From positions 1-46,852 of the forward strand of contig CAJOJB010000001.1 in NCBI GenBank assembly GCA_905234635.1: DNA of 46,852 bases, given 5' to 3'. Of the stretch, positions 8,196-17,532 are shown in pieces. Under the pieces are notes generated by a model. It saw only the letters and a list, made by a program, of their open reading frames with translations. It was not told where the DNA came from and searched no databases. This DNA comes from an uncultured Eggerthellaceae bacterium. Lineage in GTDB: Bacteria > Actinomycetota > Coriobacteriia > Coriobacteriales > Eggerthellaceae. Position 1 is the first letter of the stretch. Each line of letters opens with the position of its first letter. The position numbers were made by a program, and so were the translations under genes.

Positions 8196-9495
8196 GGTTT
8201 ATATTGTCGGATGCGGTATGGGCAACCTCGGCACCTTAACTTTGGCTGCACAAAATGCCATAGCAGCGTCACAGCTGCTTATTGGTGCCCCCCGTCTGCT
8301 CGAGCAATTCGAACACGACGCAGCCGAAAAGCTGCCCTTAATAGCAAGTGAAGAAATCGCAGAAGCCCTGCGCACTTCATCGGCGCCTGTGACAAGCATC
8401 CTTATGAGTGGCGACATTGGGTTTTATAGCGGCGCCACTAAGCTTTACTCCCTCCTGGAAGCAATGGAGGGTCTTGAAATTGAAAGTATACCTGGCATTT
8501 CGTCACTCACATATTTCTGTGCCAAGTTGCACACCACCTGGCAAGACGCCTTCCTGGTTTCAGCCCATGGACGCCCCCATAATGCCCTGGGTGCCATTCA
8601 AAGCCATGCAAAGACCTTCCTGCTTACGGGTGGCGACACCCTTTGCTCCGACATCTGCCAGGCCATGGTGGAACGTGGCTTGGGCGACTGCACGGTTGCC
8701 GTTGGCGAGCGTCTTTCCTACGACGACGAACGCATTACGCGCGGCACGGCAACAGAACTGGCTGGTCGGAAATTTGACGGACTGGCGGTCATGCTCGTTG
8801 AAAATCCTGCTCCTGTCGACCATGCCATTTCGTCCCCCTACCTAGACGATGAAGCTTTCGAGCGCGGCAATGTGCCCATGACCAAAGAAGAAGTGCGCGA
8901 ACTGGCCGTGTGCAAGCTGCGAATTGAAGCCGCCCACACGGTCTGGGATATTGGCGCGGGCACGGGTTCGGTAACAGCCGAATTGGCACGCGCTGCCTTC
9001 GAGGGTCAAGTTTTCGCTATTGAAAAAAACAACGACGCCATTGCTTTAATCGAAGCAAACAAGCAGCGCTTGAACCTGCCTCACATCCGTGTGGTTGCGG
9101 GCGAAGCACCCCTGGCCCTTGCTGGCCTGCCCGCACCCGACCGCGTATTCGTGGGTGGTTCTTCGGGCAAACTGGAAGACATTCTGCGCACGGCTCTGGA
9201 AGCCAACAAGCAGGTGCGTTTTTGCATTACGGCCATTACACTGGAAACCCTGTCCGATGCCCTGCGCTGCATCGAAACCCTGGGGCTGAGCAACGTTGAC
9301 ATCGTGCAATTGAGCTTCGCAAAGAGCAAAAACGTGGCCGACTACCACATGATGACAGGCGCCAACCCCATCTATCTGGTAAGCGCCACGGGACCCGATT
9401 TTGACGCAAGCCAAAATCCTGGGGCCCGTACGTCTTGCGCCACTACGTCCAGCACCACTGGACCCTGCACTACCGAACCTGAAGGTGGGAAATAA
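8185..9495 (+). CDS. cbiET: Fused cobalt-precorrin-7 C5-methyltransferase / C15-methyltransferase-decarboxylase (CbiET)
   Basis: About 436 residues. The N-terminal half is CbiE (VGCGMGNLGTLTLAA and SGDIGFYSGATKL motifs); the C-terminal half is CbiT, a Rossmann SAM-methyltransferase with VWDIGAGTGSVTAELA near residue 255 and VFVGGSSGKLEDIL near residue 322. Together they methylate C5 and C15 and remove the acetate side-chain carboxyl, as the aerobic CobL does. ATG at 8185 is chosen because GGAG (8174-8177) is correctly placed; an in-frame upstream codon at 8152 is unsupported. The last 25 residues are Thr/Ser/Pro-rich and look like an unconserved tail running into cbiA. Confidence 0.93.
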   Translation: MVSKVYIVGCGMGNLGTLTLAAQNAIAASQLLIGAPRLLEQFEHDAAEKLPLIASEEIAEALRTSSAPVTSILMSGDIGFYSGATKLYSLLEAMEGLEIESIPGISSLTYFCAKLHTTWQDAFLVSAHGRPHNALGAIQSHAKTFLLTGGDTLCSDICQAMVERGLGDCTVAVGERLSYDDERITRGTATELAGRKFDGLAVMLVENPAPVDHAISSPYLDDEAFERGNVPMTKEEVRELAVCKLRIEAAHTVWDIGAGTGSVTAELARAAFEGQVFAIEKNNDAIALIEANKQRLNLPHIRVVAGEAPLALAGLPAPDRVFVGGSSGKLEDILRTALEANKQVRFCITAITLETLSDALRCIETLGLSNVDIVQLSFAKSKNVADYHMMTGANPIYLVSATGPDFDASQNPGARTSCATTSSTTGPCTTEPEGGK

Positions 9496-9496
9496 C

Positions 9497-10873
9497 GTGA
9501 CCAGCGCATCTGCACCCCGCTTCCTTGTTGCCGCCACGTCGAGCGGCAGCGGCAAGACCACTATCGCCTGTGGCCTGATGCGCGCCCTTTCGCGCAGAGG
9601 CATGGCTGTCCAAGCATGCAAGTGCGGCCCCGACTACATTGACCCCATGTTCCACCGTCGCGTGTTGGGCACCCCATCACGCAACTTGGACCTGTTTTTT
9701 GCCGACGAAAACACCGTGTGCGAACTAGTGGCAGAAGGCAGCCGCAACGCCAACATCACCGTAATTGAAGGCGTCATGGGTTACTACGATGGCATAGCTT
9801 CGGGCAGTGACGCCTCGTCCTATGCACTCGCACATGCCACCAACACGCCCGCCATCCTGGTAGTCGAAGCACACGGGCGGGCGCTTTCGGTGGCTGCTGA
9901 AGTAGCGGGCTTTGCAGGGTTCCGACAGCCTTCGCATGTGGCGGGCGTTATTGTCAATCGTTGCACGAAAGGGTACTACCCCCGCCTGAAAAGCATGATT
10001 GAAACCGAAACGAGCATTCCTGTCTTGGGCTATGTTCCAGCACTGGACGACGCGCATTTGGAAAGCCGCCATTTGGGACTGGTTACGGCCGACGAAGTGG
10101 CAGACCTGCAAGCAAGGATTGACCGCGTGGCCAGCACGCTCGAAGAAACAGTCGACCTGGATGCGCTTATAGCACTTGCACAGGCAGCACCAAACCTGTC
10201 GTACGAGCCTCGCACGCTGCCCCAAACTCTAGAAAACCCCGTACGCATTGCCATTGCACGCGATGAATCGTTTAGTTTTTATTACGACGACACCCTGCGC
10301 ATGATGCAGCAACTCGGCGCAGAGCTGGTCGATTTTTCACCCCTGCATGACGCAGTGCTCCCAGAAAATATTGGAGGCTTATATCTGGGCGGCGGCTACC
10401 CCGAATTGCACGCTGCAGCGCTTTCTGCAAACACGAGCATGCGTGAAAACATCCGCTCGGCCATTGCGCAGGGTCTGCCCACCATTGCCGAATGCGGTGG
10501 CTTCATGTACCTGCATGAAAGCATGGAGGACGCAAACGGTACCCCCTGGCCCATGGTGGGTGCCATAAAAAGCCGCTCTTACAAATTGGGTAAACTTGAA
10601 CGCTTTGGCTACATACGCATTACGGCACGCGAAGACAACCTGCTTTGCTCGGCGGGTGAAAACCTGCCCGCCCATGAATTCCATTATTGGGACAGCGAAA
10701 ACCCCGGCAGCTGCTTTCACGCACAGAAGCCGCAAAGCAGCCGCAACTGGAACTGCGCCTTTGCCACTCCTACACTTTACGCAGGCTACCCACACCTGTA
10801 CCTGTACGCATGCCCTACGGCCATCAAGCGCTTCTTGGACACTTGCGCCCGATACAAGGATGCCAGTCGATGA
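9497..10873 (+). CDS. cbiA: Cobyrinate a,c-diamide synthase CbiA
   Basis: About 458 residues, matching CbiA (459 in Salmonella). The ATP loop TSSGSGKTT is near residue 17, the substrate motif KCGPDYIDPMFH near residue 46, and the C-terminal glutaminase domain carries the nucleophile Cys333 in AECGGFMYL, with the final HEFHYWD motif. It amidates the a and c side chains using glutamine and ATP. GTG at 9497, one base after the cbiET stop, has AGGTGGGA upstream and leaves the P-loop at its normal distance from the N-terminus; an in-frame start at 9401 would add an unconserved extension. The stop overlaps the cbiB ATG. Confidence 0.94.
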   Translation: MTSASAPRFLVAATSSGSGKTTIACGLMRALSRRGMAVQACKCGPDYIDPMFHRRVLGTPSRNLDLFFADENTVCELVAEGSRNANITVIEGVMGYYDGIASGSDASSYALAHATNTPAILVVEAHGRALSVAAEVAGFAGFRQPSHVAGVIVNRCTKGYYPRLKSMIETETSIPVLGYVPALDDAHLESRHLGLVTADEVADLQARIDRVASTLEETVDLDALIALAQAAPNLSYEPRTLPQTLENPVRIAIARDESFSFYYDDTLRMMQQLGAELVDFSPLHDAVLPENIGGLYLGGGYPELHAAALSANTSMRENIRSAIAQGLPTIAECGGFMYLHESMEDANGTPWPMVGAIKSRSYKLGKLERFGYIRITAREDNLLCSAGENLPAHEFHYWDSENPGSCFHAQKPQSSRNWNCAFATPTLYAGYPHLYLYACPTAIKRFLDTCARYKDASR

Positions 10874-11835
10874 TTCATCTGGCTGCGCTTTTCGTTGGCT
10901 TTGGGCTTGACCTGTTGTTGGGCGATCCGCACGGGATGCCCCACCCCATTCGCGCTATCGGAAAACTCATCGAGGTAAGCGAGCGCATACTGCGTCGCGT
11001 CTTCCCCGCCACGCCTGCAGGTGAACGAGTGGCGGGCGTCGTGCTTGTGGTGGTAGTTGCAGTCCTTTCTACGACAATCGCAGCTATCCTTCTGTGGGTA
11101 AGCTACCGCATAAACCTGTGGCTTGGCTTTGCGTTGGAAGCCGTGCTCTGTTCCTTCATGCTGGCCAGCCGTTCCTTGCGCGACGAAAGCATGAAGGTGT
11201 CCACCGCTCTTAAGACCAAGGGGGTCAACGCTGCACGCCGCGCTGTTTCGATGATAGTGGGGCGCGACACCGAAAACCTCGACGAAGAAGGCGTGCTGCG
11301 CGCCACCGTGGAAACCGTGGCGGAAAACACCTGCGATGGCGTGGTGGCACCCATCCTTTTCATGGCCATGGGCGGTGCCCCCGCGGGCGTGCTCTACAAA
11401 GCCGTCAATACCATGGATTCCATGGTGGGCTACAAAAACGACCGCTACCAGTATTTTGGAACGGCGGCGGCGCGAATCGACGACCTATTCAATTTCATTC
11501 CTGCGCGAGTAAGCGGCCTGCTTATGTGTGTCATGGCGCGTTTGGTGGGCCTGAATACAGCTGGTGCTTGGCGCATTTTCAAGCGCGACCGTCGCAATCA
11601 CGCTTCGCCTAATTCGGCACACACCGAAGCAGCCTGTGCAGGTGCCTTGGGTGTACAACTAGCGGGCCCGACTAGCTATTTTGGCAAGGTGGCAGACAAG
11701 CCTTTTATCGGCGACAATACACGCCCCATTGAAGTGGACGACGTGGCGCGCGCGAACAAGCTTATGCTGGCAACTGCCGTGAGCGCCTTGCTTATTTCGA
11801 GTATCCTTATGATTGTGGTTTATCGCATTATCTAG
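10870..11835 (+). CDS. cbiB: Adenosylcobinamide-phosphate synthase CbiB
   Basis: About 321 residues of integral membrane protein. The start region contains LLLGDPHGMPHPIRAIGKLI, the CbiB signature, and the centre has RDTENLDEEGVLRATVETVAENTCDGVVAP in parts and a YKAVNTMDSMVGYKNDRY-like motif. At least four hydrophobic segments are seen (about residues 1-18, 58-80, 85-105 and 297-319). It attaches the aminopropanol phosphate made by CobD to adenosylcobyric acid. ATG at 10870 overlaps the cbiA stop in ATGA. A longer frame from 10687 would lie inside cbiA and is rejected. Confidence 0.94.
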   Translation: MIHLAALFVGFGLDLLLGDPHGMPHPIRAIGKLIEVSERILRRVFPATPAGERVAGVVLVVVVAVLSTTIAAILLWVSYRINLWLGFALEAVLCSFMLASRSLRDESMKVSTALKTKGVNAARRAVSMIVGRDTENLDEEGVLRATVETVAENTCDGVVAPILFMAMGGAPAGVLYKAVNTMDSMVGYKNDRYQYFGTAAARIDDLFNFIPARVSGLLMCVMARLVGLNTAGAWRIFKRDRRNHASPNSAHTEAACAGALGVQLAGPTSYFGKVADKPFIGDNTRPIEVDDVARANKLMLATAVSALLISSILMIVVYRII

Positions 11836-11843
11836 GAACGGGC

Positions 11844-12926
11844 ATGATGGATCGGTTCGAACATGGGGGAAACATTTACGCGCATGAAGGCGTGTTGGAC
11901 TACTCTGCCAATTTGAACCCCTTGGGCGTGCCCGATTCCGTAAAGCAGGCCCTTGCGCAGTCTGTTGATTCTTTTGGCGTCTACCCCGACCCCCACTGCC
12001 GTGCCCTCACGCAGGCCATAGCGCAGTTCGAAGGCGTCGACGCTGCCTGGGTGCTGCCAACCGCGGGGGCAACCGACGCTATCACGCGCGTCTGTCTTGC
12101 GGTAAAACCTGCGCATGCCCTGGTATGCGCGCCCAGCTATTCGGGCTACGAACAGGCGCTTGAACAGGTAGGGGCAACGGTCGAACACCACGCCTTGCGC
12201 GAAGAAGAAAACTTCCAGGTAACCGCCCGCATTCTTAACGACGTCGACAGCGAAATCGACCTGGTCTTTTTAGCAAACCCCAACAATCCCACGGGTGCGC
12301 TGCTCGACTGCGACATCCTTATTGACGTGCTTGATGCCACCCGGCGCTGCGGTGCGGTAGTTGTGCTCGACGAATGCTTTGTCGATCTCACGTCACAGGC
12401 GGGCAGCACCGAGCTGCTTGGTGGCTATGACAACCTGGTCATCGTGAAAGCGCTTACAAAAACTTTTGCCCTCGCAGGCGTGCGCGCAGGCTACGCGCTC
12501 TGCTGTAATGCGGACTTGCTTGGGCGTATGCGCGAGCTTGGGCAGACGTGGGCCGTATCGACTCCGGCACAAGTTGCTGGCATAGCTGCCCTTCAAGAAA
12601 GGGACTATGTTGAACTTGCCAAGAAGCTGGTAGCCCATGAACGAGAACGCCTGGTGGACGCACTGGAAAGTTATGGCATGCAGGTAGTGCCTGGCTGCGC
12701 CAACTTCATCATGTTCAAAGCCCCCCAGGGGGGATCCGCACCTTCTAGTGGGACACCGGTACCGTCCCCACCGTCCCCACTTTATGATGCGATGCTTGAG
12801 CGAGGCATACTTATTCGCCGCTGCGAAAACTTCCATGGCCTCGACGGCAGCTGGTACCGTATTGCCGTGCGTGCGCCAGAAGAAAATACGCGCTTTCTCG
12901 TTGTGCTTCAGGAGGTCTTTGCATGA
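11844..12926 (+). CDS. cobD: Threonine-phosphate decarboxylase CobD
   Basis: About 360 residues of PLP fold-type I aminotransferase family. The N-terminus HGGNIY...DYSANLNPLGVPDSV is diagnostic for CobD/CobC; VFLANPNNPTGALLD and LDECFVDL bind the cofactor, and the PLP lysine lies in KALTKTFALAGVRAGY near residue 208. It makes (R)-1-amino-2-propanol phosphate for the nucleotide loop. ATG at 11844 follows GGAACGGG; a second ATG comes directly after. Residues about 293-313 are a Gly/Ser/Pro-rich insert encoded by hairpin-forming DNA (see the repeat at 12721-12780). The stop overlaps the cbiP start. Confidence 0.92.
   Translation: MMDRFEHGGNIYAHEGVLDYSANLNPLGVPDSVKQALAQSVDSFGVYPDPHCRALTQAIAQFEGVDAAWVLPTAGATDAITRVCLAVKPAHALVCAPSYSGYEQALEQVGATVEHHALREEENFQVTARILNDVDSEIDLVFLANPNNPTGALLDCDILIDVLDATRRCGAVVVLDECFVDLTSQAGSTELLGGYDNLVIVKALTKTFALAGVRAGYALCCNADLLGRMRELGQTWAVSTPAQVAGIAALQERDYVELAKKLVAHERERLVDALESYGMQVVPGCANFIMFKAPQGGSAPSSGTPVPSPPSPLYDAMLERGILIRRCENFHGLDGSWYRIAVRAPEENTRFLVVLQEVFA
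12721..12780 (+). repeat. Palindromic insert inside cobD
   Basis: A C6-A-G6 hairpin (12721-12733) is followed by a GTGGGAC...GTCCCCAC stem-loop with GGTACC in its loop (12748-12771) and a repeated CCGTCCCCAC. The block translates in frame as Gly/Ser/Pro-rich residues between two conserved parts of CobD. It resembles REP-like palindromes that sometimes insert in coding regions; the class is inference. Confidence 0.5.
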
Positions 12927-14425
12927 CAGCTAAGCCCATAATGATTCAAGGCACCATGTCGGGCGCCGGCAAAAGTTTGCTCGTAGCAGGCCTGTGTCGC
13001 ATTTTCGCCCAGGATGGCTACAAGGTCGCACCCTTCAAGTCGCAAAACATGGCGCTCAATTCTTTTATTACAACCGAGGGCATGGAAATGGGCCGCGCTC
13101 AAGTGGTCCAGGCCGAAGCAGCGGGCATCGAAGCCGAAGTGGCCATGAACCCCGTTCTGCTCAAACCCACTACCGACGTTGGCAGCCAGGTTATCGTGCA
13201 GGGCAGGCCGCTTAAAACCATGTCGGCGGTCGACTACTACGCCTTCAAACATGAACTGAAGCCTGTCATCATGGAGTCGTACAACAATCTGGCCGAACGC
13301 TTCGACATTATTGTTATCGAAGGTGCGGGAAGTCCTGCCGAAGTTAACCTGAAACAAGACGATATCGTTAATATGGGCATGGCCAAGATGGTCGCTTCGC
13401 CCGTGCTGCTTGCAGGCGACATAGACCGTGGTGGCGTGTTTGCCCAGCTTATTGGCACTATGATGCTTCTTGATCCCAGCGAACAGGCCCTCGTAAAAGG
13501 CTCTATCGTCAACAAATTCCGCGGCGACCCTGAAATCCTGCGCCCTGGACTTACTATCCTGGAAGAGCGTATGGGCGTGCCCGTCGTAGGCGTTGTGCCC
13601 TATATGCAGGTCGATATCGACGACGAAGACAGCATGTCCGACCGCTTAAGTGCGCGTTCACGCGGTGGCGTGGTTGACATTGCCGTAGTGCGCCTGCCTA
13701 AGATTTCCAACTTCACCGACTTTATCGCGCTGGAAGCCGCAGCGGGCGTCGATGTGCGCTACGTGGCTAAGGTAAGCGAATTGGGTAAGCCCGATCTTAT
13801 TATTCTGCCGGGCACGAAGTCCACCCTGGCCGACCTGAAATGGCTGCGGGAAAGCGGCCTTGAAACAGCCATCCTGAAACTCGCCCATGCGGGCACGCCC
13901 ATCTTTGGCATTTGCGGTGGCTACCAAATGCTCGGCCGCAGCATTGCCGACCCCCACGGGGTTGAAGGCGGTGGCGAAATGGCGGGCATGGATCTGCTCC
14001 CTGTTAATACGGTGTTCGAACCTGAAAAACATACCGTACAGTCGCAGGGCACGGTGCAAACCGTGGGCGGCGCTTTGGCAAGCCTTTCGGGCACGACAAT
14101 TGCCGGCTACGAAATTCATATGGGCACCACAACCCTCGAAAACGACACGCCCTTTGTTTTCCTAGAAAGCGACGGCACAACAAAGGATGACGGCTGTGCC
14201 TACGGGAACGCCTACGGCACCTACGTGCACGGCTTTTTCGACGAGCCTCAGGCAACGAAAGCTCTTATTGCTTCGCTCCTTTCGGCCAAAGGCCTGGACG
14301 CGCACGCTGTTGAAGCGGTCGACATGGCTGCCTACAAACAGGAACAGTACGATACGCTGGCCAGGGGCCTACGGGAAAGCCTGGACATGGATTTGGTCTA
14401 TCGAATTTTGGAGGAAGGCGTATGA
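12923..14425 (+). CDS. cbiP: Cobyric acid synthase CbiP
   Basis: 500 residues, typical for CbiP/CobQ. It carries the ATP-binding GTMSGAGKSLL near residue 11, the FKSQNMALNSF substrate motif, and a class I glutaminase domain with nucleophile Cys331 in GICGGYQMLG and the late YVHGFFD histidine. It amidates side chains b, d, e and g. The gene overlaps cobD and cbiC by ATGA junctions, so the three are translationally coupled. Confidence 0.95.
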   Translation: MTAKPIMIQGTMSGAGKSLLVAGLCRIFAQDGYKVAPFKSQNMALNSFITTEGMEMGRAQVVQAEAAGIEAEVAMNPVLLKPTTDVGSQVIVQGRPLKTMSAVDYYAFKHELKPVIMESYNNLAERFDIIVIEGAGSPAEVNLKQDDIVNMGMAKMVASPVLLAGDIDRGGVFAQLIGTMMLLDPSEQALVKGSIVNKFRGDPEILRPGLTILEERMGVPVVGVVPYMQVDIDDEDSMSDRLSARSRGGVVDIAVVRLPKISNFTDFIALEAAAGVDVRYVAKVSELGKPDLIILPGTKSTLADLKWLRESGLETAILKLAHAGTPIFGICGGYQMLGRSIADPHGVEGGGEMAGMDLLPVNTVFEPEKHTVQSQGTVQTVGGALASLSGTTIAGYEIHMGTTTLENDTPFVFLESDGTTKDDGCAYGNAYGTYVHGFFDEPQATKALIASLLSAKGLDAHAVEAVDMAAYKQEQYDTLARGLRESLDMDLVYRILEEGV

Positions 14426-15081
14426 CCAGCAAGCTCGAACAGCTCACCTTCGTCAAACCTGCTGACATCGAAGCGCGCAGCTTTGAAATAATCGGCGAAG
14501 AACTGGGCAACACCACCTTCCCCGACGCGCACCATGAATCGGTGGTCAAGCGCGTTATCCATACGTCGGCCGATTTCGACTATGCCAAAAACCTGGTCTT
14601 TTCCCACGACGCCGTGGCGCACGGCATCAAAGCCCTGGCGGGCGGCACGTCCATTGTTACCGACACCAAGATGGCAGCCGCTGGCATCAATAAAAGCGTG
14701 CTGGGCAGCTTTGGCGGCGAAGTGCTTAACTTTATTTCCGACGCCGACGTAGCAGCCGAAGCTAGGGAACGCGGTCTTACGCGTTCAGCGGTTTGTATGG
14801 AACGTGCCGCGGCCCTGGGCGAGCCCTTGGTGTTCGCCATTGGCAATGCCCCCACCGCCTTGGTACAGCTTTACCAAATGATTAGCGAAGGCGCCATGGT
14901 CAAGCCAGCGCTTATCATTGGGGTGCCCGTGGGTTTTGTAAACGTTGTCGAAAGCAAAGAACTTATCCTGGACTTGGACGTGCCATCCATTGTGGCACGC
15001 GGGCGCAAGGGCGGTAGTAACGTGGCCGCCAGCATTTGCAATGCACTCCTCTATATTGCGTCCAACGACCGAAGAGAATAG
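14422..15081 (+). CDS. cbiC: Cobalt-precorrin-8 methylmutase CbiC
   Basis: 219 residues, as expected. The catalytic histidine sits in VIHTSADFDYAKNL near residue 43, and the TDTKMAAAGI and FAIGNAPTAL motifs are family hallmarks. It moves the methyl group from C11 to C12 to give cobyrinic acid. It overlaps cbiP by four bases. A 99-base gap then precedes cobT. Confidence 0.95.
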   Translation: MTSKLEQLTFVKPADIEARSFEIIGEELGNTTFPDAHHESVVKRVIHTSADFDYAKNLVFSHDAVAHGIKALAGGTSIVTDTKMAAAGINKSVLGSFGGEVLNFISDADVAAEARERGLTRSAVCMERAAALGEPLVFAIGNAPTALVQLYQMISEGAMVKPALIIGVPVGFVNVVESKELILDLDVPSIVARGRKGGSNVAASICNALLYIASNDRRE

Positions 15082-15133
15082 TGCTGTTCGGGCGGCAAAG
15101 GCAAGCACTTTCCTGCTCTGCGCTCCTGCGGTT

Positions 15134-15139
15134 TACAAT
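15134..15139 (+). promoter_or_regulatory. Possible internal -10 element before cobT
   Basis: TACAAT lies in the 99-base gap between cbiC and cobT, the longest gap in this part of the operon. No convincing -35 box is seen, so an internal promoter is only a possibility. Confidence 0.2.
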
Positions 15140-15180
15140 GAAGGCCTGGGTAAGTGTTTAACACAAACGAAAGGGCATGT

Positions 15181-16236
15181 GTGAACGAACTTGAACTGCA
15201 TATAGAACCTGCCGACAAGGCGGCAGCGCAGCGTGCCCAGGACAAGTGGAACGCGGTAGCCAAGCCCCTTGGTTCGCTCGGCTTGCTCGAAGACCAGGTT
15301 ATAAAAATCGCCGCGCTCACAGGAAGCGAACAGGTCGACATAAGCAAGCGCTGTGCGGCCATCCTCTGCGCTGACAATGGCGTCGTGGCGCAGGGCGTTT
15401 CCCAGAGCGGCCCCGACGTTACCACCATTGTGGCGAGCTGCATTGCCCAAGGTATTTCTTCAGTCTGCAAGATGGCAGAACCTATCGCCCTCGATTGCAT
15501 CGCTTACGACTTTGGCATGCTCAAGCCGTCCCCCGAAGCAGGGGTGTGCGACAAGTGCATCGCACGCGGCACGGGCGACATAAGCCAAGGCCCCGCCATG
15601 ACGCGCGAACAAGCCCTTGCCGCTATTACCGCAGGCATCGACGTCGTACGCGAGCTGAAAGACGAAGGCTACCAGCTTATTGCAACTGGCGAAATGGGTA
15701 TTGGCAATACAACGACATCGACCGCTATGGCCTGCGTCTTTACCGGCAACGCACCCAAAGACCTGGTGGGACGTGGGGCGGGACTTTCCGACGAGGGGCT
15801 CAGCCGTAAGCTGCGGGCCATCGAAGAAGCCATCGCGGTCAACCAGCCCCATGCCGACGACACTATCGATGTACTTGCCAAGCTGGGTGGCTTTGACATT
15901 GCAGGTATGTGCGGCATGTTTTTAGGGGGCGCCCTATACCGCGTGCCCGTGATTATCGACGGCGTTGTTTCAGCTGTTGCAGCATATTGTGCAGCGCGCA
16001 TTAGTCCTGCCTGCACTATTACCATGCTGCCTTCCCATGTCTCGAGCGAACCAGCTGCTTCAATATTGCTGGAGCGCATGGGGCTCACCCCGCCCATTAA
16101 TGCAGGCATGCACCTGGGCGAAGGCACGGGCGCAGCATGCCTGGTCCCCTTGCTGGACATGGCGCTTGCGCTCTACCATGGGTCAACCTTTGAAGACTAT
16201 GGCATGGACGCCTATAAGGAAACAGGAAAGAAGTAA
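15181..16236 (+). CDS. cobT: Nicotinate-nucleotide--dimethylbenzimidazole phosphoribosyltransferase CobT
   Basis: About 351 residues. It activates the lower-ligand base as an alpha-ribotide. The family motifs are present: KPLGSLGLLE near the N-terminus, ADNGVVAQGVSQSGPDVT, GEMGIGNTTTSTA, and the catalytic glutamate near residue 314 in HLGEGTGAA. GTG at 15181 has GAAAGGG upstream; an earlier GTG at 15154 lacks one. No bza or bluB genes are in the window, so the actual base cannot be told from here. Confidence 0.93.
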   Translation: MNELELHIEPADKAAAQRAQDKWNAVAKPLGSLGLLEDQVIKIAALTGSEQVDISKRCAAILCADNGVVAQGVSQSGPDVTTIVASCIAQGISSVCKMAEPIALDCIAYDFGMLKPSPEAGVCDKCIARGTGDISQGPAMTREQALAAITAGIDVVRELKDEGYQLIATGEMGIGNTTTSTAMACVFTGNAPKDLVGRGAGLSDEGLSRKLRAIEEAIAVNQPHADDTIDVLAKLGGFDIAGMCGMFLGGALYRVPVIIDGVVSAVAAYCAARISPACTITMLPSHVSSEPAASILLERMGLTPPINAGMHLGEGTGAACLVPLLDMALALYHGSTFEDYGMDAYKETGKK

Positions 16237-16238
16237 TT

Positions 16239-16877
16239 GTGCAACTCGTTATGATGCGCCATGGGGCGACAAGGGCCAACGAAGAGCGCCGCTATGCAGG
16301 CATGCGCACTGACGACGCCTTAACCGATGGTGGTCGTGCCCAATGTTTGGCTGCGGGTGTCTTCCCCACAGTTGAACGCGTCTACACAAGTCCCCTGCTT
16401 CGCGCGCAGCAAACGGCACGGATCTGCTTTCCCCAGGCAGAAATAATTGCATGGCCTGGTCTTGAAGAATATGACTTTGGTGCCTTTGAAGGTCACACCG
16501 CAGACGAAATGACCAACGACGTAGACTATCGCGCCTGGTTGGACAGCGGTTGCACTTCGCGCTGCCCCCAGGGCGATTCCCGCGTCAGTTATATAGAACG
16601 CAGCAATTCTGCCCTTGTCCAACTACTACAGGAAGCTGCACATCGCGGCGAAGACCAGGTAATTGTCGTGGGGCACAACGGCACCATCATGGCCGCCTTC
16701 CATGCCTTTGCCACAAGCGAACAAGGACGACGCCTCAACCGTGCCGACGTGGACTATTTTAACTGGCATGTGCCCAACGCCCAAGGCTATACCGCTCAAG
16801 CAATCTTTGGTGCACAGGACAGCAGCGCACAGCTCACCTTCACCCAGTGCAGGCGGTTCGAAACTCTTCCTTTATAG
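16239..16877 (+). CDS. cobC: Histidine phosphatase, probable alpha-ribazole phosphatase (CobC-like)
   Basis: 212 residues. The phosphoglycerate-mutase-like RHGAT motif with the catalytic histidine near residue 8 is followed by TSPLLRAQQTA, the second arginine motif, and by a late VVGHNGTI histidine. In Salmonella CobC removes the phosphate from alpha-ribazole phosphate; the position right after cobT supports that role, although this superfamily is broad. The GTG start at 16239 is two bases after cobT, with GGAAAGAAG upstream. The gene ends ten bases from the convergent corrinoid-protein gene. Confidence 0.82.
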   Translation: MQLVMMRHGATRANEERRYAGMRTDDALTDGGRAQCLAAGVFPTVERVYTSPLLRAQQTARICFPQAEIIAWPGLEEYDFGAFEGHTADEMTNDVDYRAWLDSGCTSRCPQGDSRVSYIERSNSALVQLLQEAAHRGEDQVIVVGHNGTIMAAFHAFATSEQGRRLNRADVDYFNWHVPNAQGYTAQAIFGAQDSSAQLTFTQCRRFETLPL

Positions 16878-16887
16878 GGAAATTCGA

Positions 16888-17517
16888 TTAAAGGAATTCG
16901 ACAATCTTTTCGGCGGCAGCACCCGCGTCTTCAGTGTAAGCGTCTGCACCAATTTCGTCGCAGAAGGCCTGATTAATGGGAGCGCCGCCAACCATAATTT
17001 TTACCTGGTCGCGCAAGCCCGCCTCTTCAAAGGCCTTCACGGTGTCGCTCATGGAAACCATGGTCGTGGTAAGCAAAGCAGACAGGCAGACCACCTTGCA
17101 TTCGGGGTGTTCTTCCACATGCTTGACGAAGGCCTCAGGGGCAACGTCGACACCAAGGTCGGTCACTTCAACGCCCTTGCCTTCAATCATCATGCGAACC
17201 AGATTCTTGCCAATGTCATGCATGTCGCCCTTCACGGTGCCGATGCAGGCAAAGCCAGCAGGTTCAGCGCCTTCCGCGGCCAAAACGGGTTTCAAAACTT
17301 CCGTGCCGGCAACCATGGAACGAGCAGAAATAAGCATTTCGGGGACGAAGCATTCACCCCGCGAAAAGCGTTCGCCAATTATGTCCATGGCAGAAATAAG
17401 AGCATCGAGCAGCGCCTGCGGATCTTCGCCCGCGTCCAAGCCCTGCTGCACCATGGGGCCAACTTCTTTGCGCTTACCAGCTATAACGGCGTCGCGGATA
17501 TCGTCAAACAAAGACAT
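16888..17517 (-). CDS. Corrinoid methyl-carrier protein (MtaC/MtbC/MtvC type)
   Basis: 209 residues. Residues 1 to about 85 are the helical cap domain of B12-binding methyltransferase subunits; residues 90-209 are the Rossmann B12-binding domain with the lower-ligand histidine His100 in GDMHDIGKN, then SALLTTTM and VGGAPI. It carries a methyl group on cobalt between a substrate-specific methyltransferase and the methyl-THF methyltransferase encoded just upstream. Its own promoter and a leader with a repeat-coding short ORF precede it. Glycine, methylamine, methanol or O-methyl substrates are all possible; the cognate MtxB is not in the window. Confidence 0.92.
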   Translation of the reverse strand: MSLFDDIRDAVIAGKRKEVGPMVQQGLDAGEDPQALLDALISAMDIIGERFSRGECFVPEMLISARSMVAGTEVLKPVLAAEGAEPAGFACIGTVKGDMHDIGKNLVRMMIEGKGVEVTDLGVDVAPEAFVKHVEEHPECKVVCLSALLTTTMVSMSDTVKAFEEAGLRDQVKIMVGGAPINQAFCDEIGADAYTEDAGAAAEKIVEFL

Positions 17518-17532
17518 TGTTATCTCTTTTCT

